Positions 5,914 to 7,693 of a stretch of 7,693 nucleotides of DNA are shown here, one piece after another. The notes under the pieces were generated by a model. It did no database searches and was not told where the DNA came from. It worked only from the letters and a program-made list of their open reading frames with translations. The stretch is taken from the NCBI GenBank assembly GCA_033763355.1, contig JANRKT010000326.1, positions 1 through 7,693 of the forward strand, given 5' to 3'. Position 1 is the stretch's first letter. The number at the start of each line of letters is the position of its first letter. A program made the position numbers and the translations under genes. The DNA is from JANRKT01 sp033763355. GTDB taxonomy: Bacteria; Bacteroidota; Bacteroidia; Chitinophagales; Chitinophagaceae.

Positions 5914-6935
5914 CCATCTCACACAAATATTCCCCTTATATTTTTATAGCAATCCTGTGCCTGGTAATAGCATTTTTCCGGGTGTACATACTCATAGAAT
6001 TTCCCTGGTACTTTCATGTGTTTGGGTTTTTTATGCAATTCATCGTAATGAGCGCTATCTGGCAACTGGTGGGGTTCATTAACCGCAAGCTGGAAAAAAG
6101 GTTTACGTTTGAGAAACAGCCCGGCATACAGATTTTACTGCAGGTATCGGTAACCATCCTGATGCTTTCACCTGTTTTTATAACAAGTTATATCCTTGCA
6201 AAGCCTTATTTGCCATCTTTTGTTGACAATAAGCTCATGGCATTGATCTCTGTGCTGGTAATAACTGTATTAATGCTGATGACCTTTGGCTATTATACCT
6301 ATGAACTTTTTGTGAAAAATAAAGCTGCTGCTGAGGAAAAAAACAGGTTACAACTGGAGGCGGCACAACTGGAGAAAGAAAAATCCCTGATGCAGTACCA
6401 CCATCTCCGCAACCAGGTAAACCCCCATTTTTTGTTTAATACTTTTACTTCGCTTGACGGGCTGGTGCAAACCGATCCGCAACTGGCTTCTGAGTTCATC
6501 AGGCACCTTTCAAAAGTGTACCGTTATGTGCTGGAACATAAAGAGAACGAAGTGGTGAGCCTGCAGACTGAATTGAATTTTATTGAGCATTACATTTCAC
6601 TGCTTAAGATCCGTTATAAAGACGCTATCCGTTTTTGTGTTGATATTTCTGATGAAGCAATGGAGAAAGGTATAGTGATGATAACTTTGCAAATGCTGAT
6701 TGACAATGCCATCAAACATAACATGCTTCATCCGGATGCTCCCCTTAAGATCAGGATTTGGGATGAAAACGGTTATTTCCACATCAGCAACAACAGGCAG
6801 ATCAAAAAACAAATAGAAACTTCAAATGGCCAGGGGCTACCCCAGCTAAAGCAACTTTACAGTTACCTGTCTTCAGGCCCTGTTGTAATTGTGGATGACA
6901 AAGATTATTTTGAAGTGCAGTTGCCGTTATTATGA
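5910..6935 (+). CDS. LytS-type sensor histidine kinase with four TM segments
   Basis: This is a membrane sensor kinase of 341 aa and partner of the following response regulator. Four hydrophobic segments lie at about 9-29, 35-57, 73-97 and 109-134, joined by short loops, with no recognisable extracellular or PAS domain. A coiled-coil linker (around 137-165, rich in A/E/K/Q) leads to a His_kinase (PF06580) domain with LRNQVNPHFLFNTF, placing the phosphoacceptor at H173. The HATPase_c domain has an N-box LIDNAIKHN (263-271; N266) and a shortened G-box around 306-313 (NGQGLPQL, where relatives usually have GxGLxN). The start ATG overlaps the ATPase stop (ATGA), and its TGA at 6933-6935 overlaps the regulator ATG in the same way. 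With so little sensory surface it may sense within the membrane or through the transporter, but this is inference from architecture and linkage. Confidence 0.92.
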   Translation: MTISHKYSPYIFIAILCLVIAFFRVYILIEFPWYFHVFGFFMQFIVMSAIWQLVGFINRKLEKRFTFEKQPGIQILLQVSVTILMLSPVFITSYILAKPYLPSFVDNKLMALISVLVITVLMLMTFGYYTYELFVKNKAAAEEKNRLQLEAAQLEKEKSLMQYHHLRNQVNPHFLFNTFTSLDGLVQTDPQLASEFIRHLSKVYRYVLEHKENEVVSLQTELNFIEHYISLLKIRYKDAIRFCVDISDEAMEKGIVMITLQMLIDNAIKHNMLHPDAPLKIRIWDENGYFHISNNRQIKKQIETSNGQGLPQLKQLYSYLSSGPVVIVDDKDYFEVQLPLL

Positions 6936-7693
6936 CCATTCTGATTATAGAAGATGAGCCGCTTGTTGCAATAAGCCTGGCCAAACTGGTGAGGGAACTG
7001 GAACCGGGTGTTGTTATTTTTGGGCCGCTTGCCAGCGTAAGGGAATCGAAGCAATGGTTGCAATCGCATCCACAACCTGACCTGGTGCTTGCAGATATCC
7101 AGCTTGCGGATGGGATCAGCCTTGATATTTTTTCAGCCAATAAACCCGGGTGCCCTGTTATATTCACCACTGCATATAATGAATATGCTATCCGGGCTTT
7201 TAAAGTAAACAGCATTGACTATTTATTAAAGCCCGTTGACAGGAAAGAACTTGAAAGTGCATTAAAAAAATTTCATTTGCTGCAATCGAAGTTTACTGAT
7301 GAAAACTATTTGAAGGAAATGATGGACTTGTTCAGGGACCTGAATAAAAGTAAAAAATTCAAGGAGCGTTTCGCTGTTCATTCAGGCCGCTCTGTAGTGC
7401 TTACACCGGTGCAGGAACTTGTTTATTTTGTAAAAGAAGAACTCATTTACCTTGTGAACAGTAATGGCCAGCGGTTTATTACCGATTACCGTTCCCTCGA
7501 TGAAGTAGAGGAACTGGTTGATCCCAAAACTTTTTACCGAGCCAACCGGCAGCACCTTGTTCATCTCCCTTTTATAGAAAGCTTCCGCAGCGATGATACA
7601 GGTAAACTGGTATTAAAAATGAAGAACCTTAAAACCGATGACATTATTGTAAGCAAAGAAAAGGCTGCTGAATTCAGAAAGTGGTTTGAATAA
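6932..7693 (+). CDS. LytTR-family response regulator
   Basis: This 253-aa cytoplasmic transcription regulator is complete, with the TAA occupying the last three bases of the window. The receiver domain (1-~120) has the acidic pocket E7/D8, phosphoacceptor D55 in LVLADIQL, a conserved Thr in IFTTAYNEYAIRAF (T79/T80), and K100 in DYLLKPVD. After a linker rich in charged residues, a LytTR DNA-binding domain spans about 147-253: FAVHSGRSVVLTPVQELVYF, then FITDYRSLDEVEELVDPKTFYRANRQHLVH. LytTR domains bind imperfect direct repeats as dimers. Its ATG overlaps the kinase stop as ATGA, so kinase and regulator form a cognate pair. The likely target is the exporter operon itself or another envelope gene. 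No convincing LytTR repeat was seen in the 1311-1424 region. Confidence 0.94.
   Translation: MTILIIEDEPLVAISLAKLVRELEPGVVIFGPLASVRESKQWLQSHPQPDLVLADIQLADGISLDIFSANKPGCPVIFTTAYNEYAIRAFKVNSIDYLLKPVDRKELESALKKFHLLQSKFTDENYLKEMMDLFRDLNKSKKFKERFAVHSGRSVVLTPVQELVYFVKEELIYLVNSNGQRFITDYRSLDEVEELVDPKTFYRANRQHLVHLPFIESFRSDDTGKLVLKMKNLKTDDIIVSKEKAAEFRKWFE

Overview
The window looks like chromosomal DNA of a member of the Bacteroidota, probably near Chitinophagaceae/Sphingobacteriia. The reasons are a moderate-to-low GC content, A-rich leaders with no systematic Shine-Dalgarno sequence, one good TTTG-N19-TAnnTTTG-type promoter, and a LytS-like kinase paired with a LytTR regulator. The taxonomic call is inference, because no rRNA or marker gene is present. 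There are eight protein genes and no RNA gene, CRISPR array, transposase or plasmid function.

Layout. (1) Positions 1-738, minus strand: the N-terminal 246 codons of a 3-hydroxybutyryl-CoA dehydrogenase that runs off the left edge. (2) Positions 739-875: a divergent intergenic region with a good promoter for the dehydrogenase. (3) Positions 876-1310, plus strand: a small START/SRPBCC (AHSA1-like) protein. (4) Positions 1311-1424: a pyrimidine-rich gap with a weak promoter candidate. (5) Positions 1425-7693, plus strand: a tightly packed six-gene cluster. It encodes a TolC-type outer-membrane factor, a lipoprotein periplasmic adaptor, an FtsX/LolC-E/MacB-type permease, a separate LolD/MacB-type ATPase, a four-TM LytS-type histidine kinase and a LytTR response regulator, whose stop codon is the last base of the window.

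Together, genes 1-4 of the cluster would form a tripartite ABC exporter: ATPase and permease in the inner membrane, adaptor in the periplasm, TolC-like duct in the outer membrane. The kinase and regulator are translationally linked to the ATPase gene (ATGA overlaps) and most likely sense envelope stress or the transported compound and control the operon. The substrate cannot be read from the sequence. A toxic amphiphile or peptide (MacAB-like), or a lipid or lipoprotein (Lol/Dev-like), are both possible.

The most unusual item is at 5087-5184, between the permease and ATPase genes. It is a tandem array of 14 degenerate heptanucleotides (consensus AAGRAAC) in perfect 7-nt register, and it is the only real break in an otherwise overlapping gene chain. 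A second oddity is the 5' end of the adaptor gene, which has two T8 tracts and a perfect 10-bp inverted repeat inside the signal-peptide region.
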